A stretch of DNA of 64,000 nt, taken from positions 62,001-126,000 of the forward strand of contig NZ_JBBIAB010000011.1 in assembly GCF_039634785.1 (NCBI RefSeq). The letters are read 5' to 3'. The position numbers and the translations under genes were made by a program. This DNA comes from Tistrella mobilis (GTDB taxonomy: Bacteria; Pseudomonadota; Alphaproteobacteria; Tistrellales; Tistrellaceae). The notes under the pieces are model-generated. The model was given only the letters and a program-made list of their open reading frames with translations. It was not told where the DNA came from and ran no database searches. How positions within the stretch are numbered: the stretch's first letter is position 1; each line of letters begins with the position of its first letter. This document shows positions 47,004 to 58,433 of the stretch, piece by piece.

Positions 47004-48702
47004 ACAGCGCAACCTGATGATCGCGATGGTCCTGATGATCGCGATCCTCTTCGGTTACTACCTCCTGGTCCCGCAGCCGAAGCCGCAGCAGCCTGCCGAA
47101 GCCGTGTCGACCGAAGCCCCGGCGACCGCCGGCGGCTCGGCGCCCTCGGCCCCCGGTGCGACGCCTGCGGCCCCCGCGCCGCTCGACCGCGAAGCGGCGC
47201 TGGCCCGTGATCCGCGGGTGAAGATCGATGCGCCGCGCGTGTCGGGCTCGATCAGCCTGGAAGGCGGCCGGATCGACGATGTCGCCCTGGTCGACTATCA
47301 CGAGACGGTCGATCAGACCTCGCCGCGGATCGAACTGCTCTCGCCGCTCGGCACCAAGGCCGCCTATTACACCCAGACCGGCTGGGTCGCCTCGTCCAAC
47401 GAGGTGAAGCTGCCGGGCGCGGAGACGGTCTGGACGCCGGCCGACGACCGGCCGCTGACGCCTGAACACCCGGTGACGCTGACCTGGGACAACGGCCAGG
47501 GGCTGGTGTTCGAGCGCCAGATCGCGATCGACGCCAACTATATGTTCACCGTCACCGACAAGGTGACGAACACCGGCGACGCGGCGGTCACGCTCTACCC
47601 CTATTCGCTGGTTTCGCGCAGCGGCACGCCCCAGACGCTCGGCTATTACATCCTGCATGAAGGTCCGCTCGGCGTCGTCGACGGCACCCTCAAGGAATAC
47701 AAGTACAAGGACCTGGCCGAACAGCAGCAGCCGGTCTCGGCCAGCTCGACCGGCGGCTGGTTCGGCATCACCGACAAGTACTGGCTGGCGGCGGTGATCC
47801 CCGATCAGTCCGAGGCGGTGACCGCGCGCTTCGGCCATTCGGTGGTCGGCACCACGCCCAAATATCAGGTCGACTATCTGGGCAGCGCCCGCGAGGTCGC
47901 CCCGGGGGCGACGGCCAGCACCGTGTCGCGGGTTTTCGCCGGCGCCAAGGAACTGGACGTTCTGGATGGCTATGGCGATGCGCTCGGCATCAAGAACTTC
48001 GACCTGGCGATCGATTTCGGCTGGTTCTACTTCCTGACCAAGCCGATCTTCCTGGTCCTGCTCTGGATCGAGAGCATCGTCGGCAATCTCGGCATCTCCA
48101 TCCTGATCCTGACGCTCTGCACCAAGGCGCTCTTCTTCCCGCTTGCCAACAAGTCCTATGTGGCGATGAGCAAGATGAAGAAGCTGCAGCCGGAACTGGT
48201 GAAGCTGCGCGAGCGCTACAAGGACGACAAGGTCCGTCTCAATCAGGAGATGATGGGCCTCTACAAGAAGCAGAAGGTCAATCCGGCCGCCGGCTGTCTG
48301 CCGATCCTGGTCCAGATCCCGGTCTTCTTCGCGCTCTACAAGGTGTTGTTCGTGACCATCGAGATGCGGCATAAGCCCTTCTTCGGCTGGATTCACGACC
48401 TCTCGGCACCCGACCCGCTCTACATCACCAACCTCTTCGGCCTGCTGCCCTATACCCCGCCGCACTTCCTGGCGATCGGCATCTGGCCGGTGCTCATGGC
48501 CTTCACCATGTTCCTTCAGCAGAAGCTGAACCCCGCGCCGGCCGATCCGACGCAGGCGAAGATCATGATGTTCCTGCCGGTGATGTTCCTGTTCCTGTTC
48601 GCGGGCTTCCCCGCCGGTCTGGTGATCTACTGGACCTGGAACAACCTGCTCTCGATCGGTCAGCAGTGGCTGATCATGCGGCGGATGGGCGTCAAGGTCT
48701 GA
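46996..48702 (+). CDS. yidC: Membrane protein insertase YidC
   Basis: A 568-aa Oxa1-family insertase. TM1 ([20 protein letters not shown]) is followed by a Pro/Ala-rich linker and the large periplasmic beta-sandwich (~70-330). The conserved insertase core follows: [70 protein letters not shown] and [41 protein letters not shown] 46996 begins MPEQRN as in alphaproteobacterial YidC. It partners with YidD upstream and precedes engB by 41 bp. Confidence 0.97.
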   Translation: MPEQRNLMIAMVLMIAILFGYYLLVPQPKPQQPAEAVSTEAPATAGGSAPSAPGATPAAPAPLDREAALARDPRVKIDAPRVSGSISLEGGRIDDVALVDYHETVDQTSPRIELLSPLGTKAAYYTQTGWVASSNEVKLPGAETVWTPADDRPLTPEHPVTLTWDNGQGLVFERQIAIDANYMFTVTDKVTNTGDAAVTLYPYSLVSRSGTPQTLGYYILHEGPLGVVDGTLKEYKYKDLAEQQQPVSASSTGGWFGITDKYWLAAVIPDQSEAVTARFGHSVVGTTPKYQVDYLGSAREVAPGATASTVSRVFAGAKELDVLDGYGDALGIKNFDLAIDFGWFYFLTKPIFLVLLWIESIVGNLGISILILTLCTKALFFPLANKSYVAMSKMKKLQPELVKLRERYKDDKVRLNQEMMGLYKKQKVNPAAGCLPILVQIPVFFALYKVLFVTIEMRHKPFFGWIHDLSAPDPLYITNLFGLLPYTPPHFLAIGIWPVLMAFTMFLQQKLNPAPADPTQAKIMMFLPVMFLFLFAGFPAGLVIYWTWNNLLSIGQQWLIMRRMGVKV

Positions 48703-48743
48703 CGACGTCCGCCATCACCCGAACCATCCGAGGAGTGCCGGAG

Positions 48744-49541
48744 ATGAACGCCGGACCAGATCAGACGCGGGACGGCGGTCCCGACATCTCCCCGGAGACC
48801 GTTGCGACCACCCCGACCCCGGCCGCGGAAGCGGCCGGGGTTCCGGTTTCGGGGGGGGCTGCGTCCGAACCGGACGTGATCGATATCGCCACCGATGCGC
48901 TGGATCCCGACCTCGTGCAGGCCGGGCGGACCCTCCTGCTCGGGCCGGTCTCCTTCGTGATGGGCGCCGCCAGCCTGCGCGATCTGCCGCCCGACGACCT
49001 GCCCGAGATCGCCTTCGCCGGCCGGTCCAATGTCGGCAAGTCCAGCCTGATCAACGCGCTGACCGAACGCGGCAACCTGGCCCGCGTCTCGAACACCCCC
49101 GGCCGCACCCAGCAGCTCAACTTCTTCCGCTTTGCCGACCGGATGATGATGGTCGACATGCCCGGATATGGTTATGCCGAGGCGCCGAAGGCCATGGTCA
49201 AGGCCTGGCAGAAGATGGTGTTCTCGTATCTGCGCGGCCGCAGCAACCTTGCCCGGGTCTATGTGCTGATCGACGGCCGCCACGGCGTGAAGGAGAACGA
49301 CCGCGAGGTGTTCAAGCTGCTCGACGATGCGGCGGTGAGCTATCAGGTGGTCGTGACCAAGGCCGACAAGGAAAAGGCGCCGGTGCTGGCGAAGCGGCTG
49401 CAGGCGATCGAGACCGAGCTGCGCCGCCATGTGGCGGCCTATCCTGAGGTCATCGTCACCAGCAGCCGCAAGATGCGCGGCATGGAGACGCTGCGCGCCG
49501 CGATCGCCCGGCTGCTGCTCGAAAACAATCAGGGCACCTGA
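48744..49541 (+). CDS. engB: Ribosome biogenesis GTP-binding protein EngB/YsxC
   Basis: A 265-aa TrmE-Era-like GTPase. G1 is [16 protein letters not shown]2 [12 protein letters not shown]3 [12 protein letters not shown]4 TKADK and G5 SSRK. It takes part in large-subunit assembly. The ~75-residue acidic N-terminal extension before [11 protein letters not shown] is longer than usual. ATG 48744 is preceded by GGAG. It lies between yidC and argB on the same strand. Confidence 0.95.
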   Translation: MNAGPDQTRDGGPDISPETVATTPTPAAEAAGVPVSGGAASEPDVIDIATDALDPDLVQAGRTLLLGPVSFVMGAASLRDLPPDDLPEIAFAGRSNVGKSSLINALTERGNLARVSNTPGRTQQLNFFRFADRMMMVDMPGYGYAEAPKAMVKAWQKMVFSYLRGRSNLARVYVLIDGRHGVKENDREVFKLLDDAAVSYQVVVTKADKEKAPVLAKRLQAIETELRRHVAAYPEVIVTSSRKMRGMETLRAAIARLLLENNQGT

Positions 49542-49550
49542 GCCGCAGGC

Positions 49551-49608
49551 GGGCCTTGTGTGCCGAGCCGCCGGCGGGCCTTGTGCCGGGCCGCCGGCCG
49601 GCCTTGTG
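49551..49608. repeat. Short degenerate direct repeats downstream of engB
   Basis: The decamer GGGCCTTGTG occurs at 49551-49560 and 49576-49585, and a variant (CGGCCTTGTG) at 49599-49608, in units of about 24 bp. They fill the beginning of the 203-bp engB-argB gap. The gap also contains a GC-rich hairpin around 49673-49703 without a T-tract. Confidence 0.5.
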
Positions 49609-49744
49609 TATTTTGTCGTCATCCGGCGGTTTTCGCGCCGCCCGGTTCGGCGTATGGTCCCGGCTTGGAAAAGGCCGGCCCCTCAGGGCCCGGCCGTCAC
49701 GAAGCTTGGGCCTGCCACCCGCAGTCTTTCAGGAGCGCCGCCGC

Positions 49745-50662
49745 ATGAGCACCTCCAAGACCCCCAATTCGATCTCGGACACCAAGCACTGGCTGCGGAC
49801 GGCCGCGACGATTTCGGACGCGCTGCCCTATCTGCGCCGCCATTCCGGCAGCACCTTCGTCATCAAATATGGCGGCCATGCCATGGGTGACGAGAGCCTG
49901 GCCGAAACCTTCGCGCGCGACATCGTGCTGCTGAAGCAGGTGGGCATCAACCCGGTGGTGGTCCATGGCGGCGGGCCGCAGATCGGCCAGATGCTGGAGC
50001 GGCTGAAGATCACCTCCAGCTTCGTCGACGGGCTGCGCGTCACCGACAAGGCGACGGTCGAGGTGGTCGAGATGGTGCTCGCCGGCTCGATCAACAAGCA
50101 GATCGTGGGCGCGATCAACGCCGCCGGCGGCACCGCCATCGGCATCTGCGGCAAGGACGGCAACCTGATCCGGGCCGAGAAGCTGCGCCGCACCAAGCGC
50201 GACCCCGACAGCAATATCGAGCGGATCCTGGATCTGGGCTTCGTGGGGGAGCCGACCGAGATCAACGACAAGGTCATCACCACCATCGCCCAGTCCGACA
50301 TGATCCCGGTGATCGCGCCGGTGGGTGTGGGCGCCAAGGGTGAGACCTTCAACATCAATGCCGATACCGCGGCCGGCGCCATCGCCGCCGCCGTCCAGGC
50401 GCGCCGGCTGCTGATGCTGACCGACGTGCCGGGCGTGCTCGACAAGGAAGGCAATCTGATCTCGGATATGAGCGTGGCCGAGGCCCGCCGCTACATGGCC
50501 GACGGCACCATCACCGGCGGCATGATCCCGAAGGTCGAGACCTGCATCGCCGCGGTCGAGGGCTCGACCGAAGCGGCGGTGATCCTGGATGGCCGGGTCG
50601 CCCATGGCATGATGCTGGAGACCTTCACCCATCGCGGCATCGGCACGCTGATCCACGCCTGA
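49745..50662 (+). CDS. argB: Acetylglutamate kinase
   Basis: ArgB (305 aa) phosphorylates N-acetyl-L-glutamate, the second step of arginine synthesis. Family motifs are [90 protein letters not shown] and [35 protein letters not shown]. The extended N-terminus (~25 residues before LPYLRR) is that of the arginine-sensitive hexameric type. ATG 49745 has AGGAG upstream. It is last in the cluster and followed by a strong terminator. Confidence 0.97.
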   Translation: MSTSKTPNSISDTKHWLRTAATISDALPYLRRHSGSTFVIKYGGHAMGDESLAETFARDIVLLKQVGINPVVVHGGGPQIGQMLERLKITSSFVDGLRVTDKATVEVVEMVLAGSINKQIVGAINAAGGTAIGICGKDGNLIRAEKLRRTKRDPDSNIERILDLGFVGEPTEINDKVITTIAQSDMIPVIAPVGVGAKGETFNINADTAAGAIAAAVQARRLLMLTDVPGVLDKEGNLISDMSVAEARRYMADGTITGGMIPKVETCIAAVEGSTEAAVILDGRVAHGMMLETFTHRGIGTLIHA

Positions 50663-50701
50663 GGGCCGATCGCGACGCTGGCTCCGGGGCTGGAAAAAGA
50701 A

Positions 50702-50736
50702 GGGGGGTGCCGACGGATCGGCGCCCCCCTTTGCCT
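50702..50736 (+). terminator. Rho-independent terminator after argB
   Basis: A 12-bp stem with one G-U pair (arms 50702-50713 and 50718-50729), a CGGA loop, and a TTTGCCTTTT tail. It could also serve the convergent chemoreceptor gene, whose stop is at 50764. Confidence 0.9.
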
Positions 50737-50763
50737 TTTGCCCGCAGCGGGGCCTGCGACCGG

Positions 50764-52119
50764 TCAGGAGGCCTTGCGGACCTCGTCGAGGAAGGCATCC
50801 ACCGCCTGACGCAGATGATGCGACTGGTCGGTCAGCATGGCCATGGCCGTGTTCACCTCGCCGGCCGCGGCGCGGCTGGTGCCGGATCCGGCCTGCAGCC
50901 CGTCCATCAGCTCCGACACGCGGTGATTGCCCTGGGCGGCATCGGCCACGGCACGGGCGATTTCGCGGGTGGTGGCAACCTGTTCTTCGACGGCGGCGGC
51001 CACCGAGGTGGAGATGGCGTCGATCTCGCCGATGCCGCTGGTGATGGCGCTGATCGCCTCCACGGCGTCACGCGTCGCCTGCTGGACCTGGGCGATCTGG
51101 CGGCCGATATCGTCGGTCGCCGTGGCCGTCTGGTTGGCCAGGGTCTTCACTTCGCCCGCGACCACCGCAAAGCCCTTGCCGGCCTCGCCGGCCCGTGCTG
51201 CCTCGATCGTGGCGTTGAGCGCCAGAAGATTGGTCTGCTGGGCGATGCTGCTGATCAGCGTGACCACCTCGTCGATGCGCTGGGTGGTCTCGGCCAGGGT
51301 GCGGACCACCGCATCGGTGCGCCTTGCATCCTCAACCGCGCGGGTCGCCATGCCGGCAGACTGTGCCACGCGGCTGCCGACCTCGGCGACAGAGGCCGCC
51401 AGTTCCTCGGTGGCGCTGGCCACGGCCTGGACGTTGCCGGCGGACTCGCGGGCGATATCCGCGGCCTTCGACGCGTCGTCGAGCGCCCGGACCGCCGTCT
51501 CGGCCATGCGGCGGCTGGCGGCATCGGCATCCTGGGCCGCCTGGCCCATGGCCGAGACCACCCGCCCCATCTGGCGATCGAAACTGCCGGCCAGCCCCTC
51601 GATCACCTGGGCGCGCTTCGACGCTTCGGCTTCGGCATAGGTTTCGAGCAGAAGTTCCAGATCCAGCCAGGCGACTTTCGACAGGGCCGAGGCGAAGGCG
51701 GCATCATTGCTGCGGCGCCGGTTGTGGCCGAACAGGCCGCCGCCGGTTCCGGCGGCGGACATGTCCTCGATGATGGCGCGCGAGACCGTCGAATGACAGA
51801 TCGCGACCGCATAGCCCGGCACGCCATGGTCGTAGAAGGCCGAGGCGAGGTTGCGGGCCGAGGCGGCGAAGCCGTTGTCGATCTGGCCGCCGGCGGCCCG
51901 GCTCCAATGGGCCAGACGGATGGCGTGGACCTTCGGATCCTTCAGCGCCGCCTGAATTTCGGGCCAGGGCGCGAAACGCGCATGCAGCGCATCCAGCAGG
52001 GCGGGAAGCCGCTGCTGAACCCGTGCCCGGTATGCGGCCAGGGCGTTCAGATCGTCATCGGTCAGGTCAAAGGCCGCACAGCGGCGGCGCTGATCGGCAT
52101 CAAGCGTCTGGAGGCTCAT
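50764..52119 (-). CDS. Soluble methyl-accepting chemotaxis protein with protoglobin-like sensor
   Basis: This 451-aa receptor has no membrane helix. The N-terminal ~175 residues ([34 protein letters not shown]... [44 protein letters not shown]) are an all-helical protoglobin-like sensor as in HemAT. The signalling domain has the conserved tip [47 protein letters not shown], which docks CheA and CheW. In the sensor, the expected heme-proximal His position appears to be aromatic (SAFYDHG), so heme binding is uncertain. It is a single-gene unit, convergent with argB. Confidence 0.88.
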   Translation of the reverse strand: MSLQTLDADQRRRCAAFDLTDDDLNALAAYRARVQQRLPALLDALHARFAPWPEIQAALKDPKVHAIRLAHWSRAAGGQIDNGFAASARNLASAFYDHGVPGYAVAICHSTVSRAIIEDMSAAGTGGGLFGHNRRRSNDAAFASALSKVAWLDLELLLETYAEAEASKRAQVIEGLAGSFDRQMGRVVSAMGQAAQDADAASRRMAETAVRALDDASKAADIARESAGNVQAVASATEELAASVAEVGSRVAQSAGMATRAVEDARRTDAVVRTLAETTQRIDEVVTLISSIAQQTNLLALNATIEAARAGEAGKGFAVVAGEVKTLANQTATATDDIGRQIAQVQQATRDAVEAISAITSGIGEIDAISTSVAAAVEEQVATTREIARAVADAAQGNHRVSELMDGLQAGSGTSRAAAGEVNTAMAMLTDQSHHLRQAVDAFLDEVRKAS

Positions 52120-52419
52120 GGGGCCTGGTCCCGTCTCGCAACTTGAAGGTCTGCCCTATCGGCCGGTGCAGAGATCGTTCGACGCCGCAACATGGCAAGG
52201 TCGATGCACTTATGTCATGAGAAAACCGTCGACTGTGGCGATTTGCCCATGGCTCTCGGCAGGAGATCATGTCCTGATGATCTCAACCAATTCTTGGGGC
52301 CCGGGGAGTCGGTAGGTCTTGCAGGTGTTGACGTCTATTTAAGATCAGAAATCTTGCGAAGATATGAAGATCAGATTTTGGATCACCCCACCCTCAAAAA
52401 AATATAGAGGTGAATTTAA
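52120..52419. other. 300-bp AT-richer intergenic region
   Basis: No gene is seen between the chemoreceptor start and the EAL-protein stop. The part from about 52320 to 52420 is far more AT-rich than the rest of the window. It contains the direct repeat AAGATCAGA (52341-52349 and 52367-52375) and an A7 run. It must include the promoter of the chemoreceptor, but I could not recognise one. Confidence 0.55.
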
Positions 52420-54096
52420 TCATTTTTGTGAGGTGTTCTGTTCATGGAAGTCCGAGATGTCCACGGATGGCCGTCCGAACAGATAGCCTTGTCCGTATTG
52501 CACGCCGTTGGAGCGCAGGAAATTCGCCGTGGCTTCATTCTCGATCATTTCACCGACGGTGATGATGCCCAGGCTGTTGCACAATTGAATGATCGCGCGC
52601 AGGAACTTGCGGTCGTCATCGGTCTTCAGCGCGTTGCGCACATAGGATCCGTCGATCTTGACCAGATCGACCTTCAGCGACCGCAGATACTGGAACGAGG
52701 CCTGGCCTGATCCGAAATCGTCCAGGCAGACCCGGTGGCCGGCGCGGCGGAGATCCTGCAGGAAGGCGTTGGCGCGGCCCAGATCGTCGATCCGCGCGGT
52801 TTCCGTCACCTCGAACATCAGCCGGTCGCGCATGGGGCCCAGCGTCGCCAGCAGCTTGTTGAAGGCGATCACGAAGCTTTCGCTTTCGATCGACCGTGCC
52901 GACAGGTTGACGGCCAGCCGCAGCACCTGGCTGCGCTGCTCGGCCCGCTTGATCTTGTCGATCACCATCCGGCAGATGGCGAGGTCGAATTCCTCGATGA
53001 AGCCGGCCTGTTCGGCGAAGGTGATCACCTCGAACGGGCTTTCATCGACCCGTTTCAGCCGCAGCAGCGCCTCGTAATGCTCAACCTGACGAGAAGCCAG
53101 ATCCACGATCGGCTGCAGCGCCACCCGGAAATCCCGCCGGCGGATGATGCCGCGATATTCCGAAATCCGTCGGGCGGTGTCGTCGACCATCTCGCCATGC
53201 TGGCGGCGCAGGCTGTTGATCCGGCCCGACAGCTTGCGTTCCTTCAGCTGTTCGGCCACGAAGCTGATCGCGCGTGCGACGTCGGTAGAGCCCAGCTCCG
53301 CACCGTCCAGCGGCATGGTCGCCATGCGCAGGCCCAGCACGTCGCCCTTGGGGTCCACGGTGCGGGCCAGCCTGCTCACCTGTTCGCGGAGCTTGGCGAC
53401 ATCGGTCTCGGCGCCGTGGATGACGCTGTAGGTGTCCTGGTCCAGCCGGGCGGCGCTGTCGCCCACCACCGAATTGGCGCGCAGCAGGCTGGTCAGATTG
53501 GCCATGAACTCGTCGGTCAGCGACCGGTCGAGCTGCTGACGCAGCAGGCCGAACCGTTCGAGATGCAGCAGGGTCATCTCGTAGTTGGAGCCGATATCAT
53601 TGGCTTCCTGCTGGCGATGTTTGGCGATCTGGGCGAAGGACCGGGCCGAGATCAGGCCGGTCTCCACGTCGCGCGCCTCGGTCGACACGTCGGTCGCGAC
53701 CATGTATTTGGGCAGCGACAGGGCCAGAAAATAATGGCCGCCCAGATCCGGCAGCCGATAGCCACTGACGATCGCCCGCCGGGTGACGGCGGAATGCGGG
53801 TTGGCCAGCCGCACCATCACCGCTTCGAAGCGGCCGGCGACGCCGGGGCGGTCCAGCACGGCGGTGATCATCCGCCGGTCGTCTTCCGCCACCAGCTCTT
53901 CCAGCGCCACGCCGATCAGCCGGTCCTGGTCGCGGCCCAGCAGGCCCGAGGTGGCGCCGGCCACGAAGCGGATGATCCGGGCCTCGTCCAGTTCGAGCAG
54001 GATATCGGCAGCCGTGAAGGCCAGCGCGACGAAACGGTCGCGTTCCTGCTTCAGACTGCGAATGGGCTCTGGCGTCTGCACGCTCTGCCGGGACAT
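52420..54096 (-). CDS. Cyclic-di-GMP phosphodiesterase-type EAL protein with PAS and degenerate GGDEF
   Basis: A 558-aa protein. A PAS-like N-terminal domain (FVALAFTAADILLELDEARIIRFVAGATSGLLG) and a diguanylate-cyclase-like middle domain precede the EAL domain (~310-545). The GGDEF site is replaced by LDQDTYSV, so cyclase activity is unlikely. The EAL domain keeps EALLRL, NLSARS, FEVTET, DDFGSG and KIDGSY. The usual EGVE reads GEMIEN but keeps its Glu. It is probably an active c-di-GMP hydrolase or a PAS-controlled effector. No TM segment is present. It is divergent from the HAD gene. Confidence 0.9.
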   Translation of the reverse strand: MSRQSVQTPEPIRSLKQERDRFVALAFTAADILLELDEARIIRFVAGATSGLLGRDQDRLIGVALEELVAEDDRRMITAVLDRPGVAGRFEAVMVRLANPHSAVTRRAIVSGYRLPDLGGHYFLALSLPKYMVATDVSTEARDVETGLISARSFAQIAKHRQQEANDIGSNYEMTLLHLERFGLLRQQLDRSLTDEFMANLTSLLRANSVVGDSAARLDQDTYSVIHGAETDVAKLREQVSRLARTVDPKGDVLGLRMATMPLDGAELGSTDVARAISFVAEQLKERKLSGRINSLRRQHGEMVDDTARRISEYRGIIRRRDFRVALQPIVDLASRQVEHYEALLRLKRVDESPFEVITFAEQAGFIEEFDLAICRMVIDKIKRAEQRSQVLRLAVNLSARSIESESFVIAFNKLLATLGPMRDRLMFEVTETARIDDLGRANAFLQDLRRAGHRVCLDDFGSGQASFQYLRSLKVDLVKIDGSYVRNALKTDDDRKFLRAIIQLCNSLGIITVGEMIENEATANFLRSNGVQYGQGYLFGRPSVDISDFHEQNTSQK

Positions 54097-54252
54097 CGGA
54101 CCCTTGTCTCGAAAACCTCGTCCCCCGATCTTCCGACAGGAACGTGGTCAAGTATATCTCCAACGTGCGTCAAGGAAGCCTTAACGTCGTATCCGGGATG
54201 TGCGGGCGGCGGGCCCGCGCAGGATCTCCTTCGCTTCGAGGAACCGCAGCCG

Positions 54253-55020
54253 ATGACTCATACCCCATCCACACCCCCTGAGGACAGCCTGCTCGGGCCC
54301 GTCGCTCTGAAACCGGGCCTGGACTGGTCGGCGCTCGACCATGTCGATACCTGGATCTTCGATCTGGACAATACCCTTTATGCCGCCGGCTCGCGGCTGT
54401 TCGATCAGGTCCACCGCCGCATGACCGCCTTCATCATGGAGAGCTTTTCGCTCGACCGCGAGGCGGCGCTGACCCTTCAGCGCGATTATTTCCGCGCCCA
54501 CGGCTCCACCCTGCGCGGGCTGATGCTCCGCCACGGCCTGGATCCGCATGATTATCTGAACTACGTCCACGACATCGACGTCTCGGTGCTGCCGCCGGCG
54601 CCCGAGCTTGGGGCGGCGATCGACCGGCTGCCGGGGCGCAAGCTGGTGTTCACCGCCGGCTCCACCGCCCATGCCGACCGCATCCTGACGCGCATGGGCA
54701 TTGCCGACCGGTTCGAGGCGATCTTCGACATCGTCGCCGCCGATTTCGTGCCCAAACCCGCGCCCGAGGTCTACGACCTGTTCTGCAGCCGCTATGGCGT
54801 CGACGCCGCGACCGCGGTGCTGTTCGAAGACAGTGCCCGCAATCTGGCCCCGGCGGCGGCGCTGGGCATGCGCACGGTCTGGATCAATACCGGCGAGCCG
54901 TTCTCGCTGCTGGGATCGAAGGGCGACCATATCGACTGGGTGTCACCGGACCTGTCGCTCTGGCTGGAGGCCTATCTCGCGCATCTGGATACGGCAGGGC
55001 AGAACCGGAGCGCACGTTGA
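54253..55020 (+). CDS. HAD-superfamily pyrimidine 5'-nucleotidase-like hydrolase
   Basis: A 255-aa HAD phosphatase of the SDT1/pyrimidine-5'-nucleotidase group. Motif I is [21 protein letters not shown] with the nucleophilic Asp, motif [11 protein letters not shown], motif III around [14 protein letters not shown], and motif [20 protein letters not shown]. It dephosphorylates nucleoside or other small phosphates, with the substrate not certain. ATG 54253 is the start. Lysine-pathway genes dapD and dapE follow at 75 and 991 bp, an association common in alphaproteobacteria. Confidence 0.9.
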   Translation: MTHTPSTPPEDSLLGPVALKPGLDWSALDHVDTWIFDLDNTLYAAGSRLFDQVHRRMTAFIMESFSLDREAALTLQRDYFRAHGSTLRGLMLRHGLDPHDYLNYVHDIDVSVLPPAPELGAAIDRLPGRKLVFTAGSTAHADRILTRMGIADRFEAIFDIVAADFVPKPAPEVYDLFCSRYGVDAATAVLFEDSARNLAPAAALGMRTVWINTGEPFSLLGSKGDHIDWVSPDLSLWLEAYLAHLDTAGQNRSAR

Positions 55021-55094
55021 CACCCGCCCCGCGCGGCCTAAACTGCGATCCGTGCGCGCCTGCGCGCCCCCCAACCTGTCCCGAGGGAGACGAC

Positions 55095-55961
<867 letters not shown>

Positions 55962-56011
55962 TCGCCGGCCGCGCCGCCCCTGATCTTCCAACCAGACCGG
56001 ATCCCCGCCCC

Positions 56012-57193
56012 ATGGCCGTCATCGACACCCTCGACCTCGCCCGCGACCTGATCCGCCGGCCGAGCGTGACCCCGGCCGATGCCGGCGCGCTCGACGTGCT
56101 CCAGGCGGCACTCGAGGGGTTGGGCTTCACCTGCCATCGGCTGCCCTTCGAACAGCCGGGCTGGGATCCGGTCGACAATCTCTATGCCAGCATCGGCGAT
56201 CGCGACGGCGATCTGCCGGTGCTGGGCTATGCCGGCCATACCGATGTCGTGCCGGTGGGCGATGCCGCCGGCTGGACGGTCGATCCCTTCGGCGCCGAGG
56301 TGATCGACGGCCATCTCTACGGCCGCGGGGCCGTGGACATGAAGGGCTCGATCGCCGCCTTCGTGGCGGCGGTCTCGCGCTATATCGCAGGCGGCGGCAA
56401 GCCCCGGCTCGCGCTGGTCATCACCGGCGACGAGGAACGCGACGCCATCAACGGCACGGTCAAGATGCTGGGCTGGATGCGCGAGCGGGCCGAGCGCATG
56501 GATCACTGCCTGGTGGGCGAGCCGACCAACCCGATGCGGCTGGGCGAGATGATCAAGATCGGCCGGCGCGGCAGCGTCACCGGCCATCTGACCGTCTATG
56601 GCATGCAGGGCCATGTGGCCTATCCGCATCTGGCCGACAACCCGGTGCCGCGGCTGCTGAAGATGCTTTCAGATGTGGTGGAGCACGAGCTGGACCAGGG
56701 CACGCCCTATTTCCAGCCCTCCAGCCTGCAGGTCACCACCATCGATATCGCCAACCCGGCGACCAACGTCATTCCCGGGATCGCCAAGGCGAGCTTCAAC
56801 ATCCGCTTCAACGATCTGCACACCCCGGCCAGCCTCGAAGCCTGGCTGCGGCGCAGTTTCGATGCGGTCGGCGGGCGCTGGGAGATGGATTACCGCATCA
56901 CCGGCGACGCCTTCGTCACCGAGCCCGGGCCGTTCTCGTCGCTGGTGGCCCATGCGGTCAAGGCCGAGACCGGGCTCGATCCGGATCTTTCCACCACCGG
57001 CGGCACCTCGGATGCCCGGTTCATCAAGGATTACTGCCCGGTCTGCGAGTTCGGCCTGATCGGCCAGACCATGCACAAGACCGACGAGCGGGTGCCGGTT
57101 GCGGCGCTGGAGGCGCTGTCGCGCATCTACGAGCGGGTGATCGCCGACTATATGGCGACGCCGCCCGCCCGGACCGGCACGAGCGGAGCGTGA
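56012..57193 (+). CDS. dapE: Succinyl-diaminopimelate desuccinylase
   Basis: DapE (393 aa) hydrolyses N-succinyl-LL-diaminopimelate. It is an M20 zinc peptidase with the metal motif GYAGHTDVVPVGD, GRGAVDMKGSIAAFVAA, the catalytic Glu region ITGDEERDAINGT, and the C-terminal zinc ligand region ending FGLIGQTMHKTDERVPV. The dimerisation domain lies between. ATG 56012 starts directly at the conserved DTLDLARDLIRRPSVTPADAG. Its stop overlaps the GTG of the next gene by 4 bp. Confidence 0.96.
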   Translation: MAVIDTLDLARDLIRRPSVTPADAGALDVLQAALEGLGFTCHRLPFEQPGWDPVDNLYASIGDRDGDLPVLGYAGHTDVVPVGDAAGWTVDPFGAEVIDGHLYGRGAVDMKGSIAAFVAAVSRYIAGGGKPRLALVITGDEERDAINGTVKMLGWMRERAERMDHCLVGEPTNPMRLGEMIKIGRRGSVTGHLTVYGMQGHVAYPHLADNPVPRLLKMLSDVVEHELDQGTPYFQPSSLQVTTIDIANPATNVIPGIAKASFNIRFNDLHTPASLEAWLRRSFDAVGGRWEMDYRITGDAFVTEPGPFSSLVAHAVKAETGLDPDLSTTGGTSDARFIKDYCPVCEFGLIGQTMHKTDERVPVAALEALSRIYERVIADYMATPPARTGTSGA

Positions 57194-57795
57194 GCGCCGG
57201 CGGCGGCGATCTGCTCCGCGGCATTCGCGGAGGCCTTGGCCTCGCCCGGTTCGACCGGCGGGCGCTGGAGCTGTTGCGGATCGACGTCGGCGGTTTCTGG
57301 CACTCGTTCATGGCTCTGCTGCTGGCGGTGCCCGGCTATCTGCTGCTCTACAGCCTGCCGGTGCCGGGCGAGGGGCTGACGCCTCCCTCGCCCGATGAAG
57401 AGGCCGCCGCCGACGTCATCGCGACCATGGCCGCCGGCACCGATCATTTCGGCCTGCTGGGCGATGTGCTGGTCGATCTGCTCGCCTGGGCGAGCTTTCC
57501 GCTCGTGCTGCTGATCCTGGCCCGGCGCACCGGTGTCGACCGGGGCTTCGTGCCCTATGTCGTCGCCCGCAACTGGCTGTCGATGGTTCAGGTCTATGTC
57601 ATGGTGGCGGTGATCGCGACCGCCGGCGTGCTGCCGGCACCGCTGGCCGGCCTGCTCACCACCCTGGCGCTTGCGGCGCTGATCGGCATGGAATGGTTCA
57701 TGACCCGGCTGACCCTCGGCCTCAATTCCGGGGCGGTGACCCTGATCGTGCTGATGGCGATCCTCTGGCCGATCCTGCTGGCCCGGCTGCTCTGA
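57190..57795 (+). CDS. Small inner-membrane protein of unknown function
   Basis: A 201-aa protein with about five hydrophobic segments (FMALLLAVPGYLLLYSLPV, LLGDVLVDLLAWASFPLVLLILA, VQVYVMVAVIATAGVL, LAGLLTTLALAALIGMEWFM, VTLIVLMAILWPILLARLL). The N-terminus RFDRRALELLRIDVGGFWHSF is amphipathic. I recognise no named family. It starts with GTG overlapping the dapE stop, so it is translationally coupled to dapE. Similar small membrane proteins often accompany dapE in alphaproteobacteria. Confidence 0.75.
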   Translation: MSAGGGDLLRGIRGGLGLARFDRRALELLRIDVGGFWHSFMALLLAVPGYLLLYSLPVPGEGLTPPSPDEEAAADVIATMAAGTDHFGLLGDVLVDLLAWASFPLVLLILARRTGVDRGFVPYVVARNWLSMVQVYVMVAVIATAGVLPAPLAGLLTTLALAALIGMEWFMTRLTLGLNSGAVTLIVLMAILWPILLARLL

Positions 57796-57844
57796 CCGCG
57801 CTGGCCTTGTTCCGGGACCGGATGGTGAAACGGGCATTCCACTC

Positions 57845-57863
57845 GATATTGATACGCACTCGC
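57845..57863. promoter_or_regulatory. Possible Fur-type site upstream of the ECF sigma gene
   Basis: GATATTGATACGCACTCGC matches the 19-bp Fur consensus at 13 positions and lies 25 bp before the sigma-factor ATG. The left half is good and the right half is degenerate. Iron control is expected for fecI-type genes. Confidence 0.45.
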
Positions 57864-57887
57864 ATTCAGGCTAGGGTTCAGCCCTGA

Positions 57888-58433
57888 ATGATTTCCGGTG
57901 CGGCTGCATTGACCCACGATCACGGCAAACTGGCGCTGTTCATGGCCCATCGCGCGGACCTGATCGACTATGCGACGTCGATCACGGGCGGCGATCGCGC
58001 GCGGGCCGAGGATGTCGTCCAGGATGCCTTCCTGCGCTTCGTGCCCGCAGGCCAGACCGATGCGGCGCTGGATCAGCCGCTGGGCTATCTGTACCGGATC
58101 GTGCGCAATCTGGCGCTGGACTGGAGCCGCCGGCGGGCGGTGGAGGTCCGCAACCAGGACGAAGGCGCCCCCTGGTGGATGCTGCCGGCCGTGCCGCGCA
58201 CGCCCGAGGAAGAGGTCACCCATCGCCGCACGCTGGCGCGGATCGTGACGGTGCTGAACCGGCTGGAGCCCGATATCCGCATCGCGGTGGAGATGCACCG
58301 GTTCGGCGGCCATACGCTGGGCGAGATTGCCGCAAGGCTGGGGGTGTCGGTGCCGACCGCCCATCGGATGGTCCGCGGCGCCCTGATGCAGATCGCTGCG
58401 GCGATCGGGCCGGATGATGCCGGCCATGGCTGA
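57888..58433 (+). CDS. ECF sigma factor, FecI type
   Basis: A 181-aa sigma factor. Region 2 is MAHRADLIDYATSITGGDRARAEDVVQDAFLRFV, followed by the linker and YLYRIVRNLALDWSRRRAVE, and region 4 is GGHTLGEIAARLGVSVPTAHRMVRGALMQIAAAI. It belongs to the FecI (iron-starvation) group that transcribes TonB-receptor genes in response to a surface signal. The following anti-sigma factor and STN-containing receptor complete the set. The 3' end overlaps fecR by 20 bp. Confidence 0.93.
   Translation: MISGAAALTHDHGKLALFMAHRADLIDYATSITGGDRARAEDVVQDAFLRFVPAGQTDAALDQPLGYLYRIVRNLALDWSRRRAVEVRNQDEGAPWWMLPAVPRTPEEEVTHRRTLARIVTVLNRLEPDIRIAVEMHRFGGHTLGEIAARLGVSVPTAHRMVRGALMQIAAAIGPDDAGHG

Noticed and set aside
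49673..49703. Terminator between engB and argB
   Set aside because: There is a GC-rich hairpin with an imperfect stem but no following T-tract.
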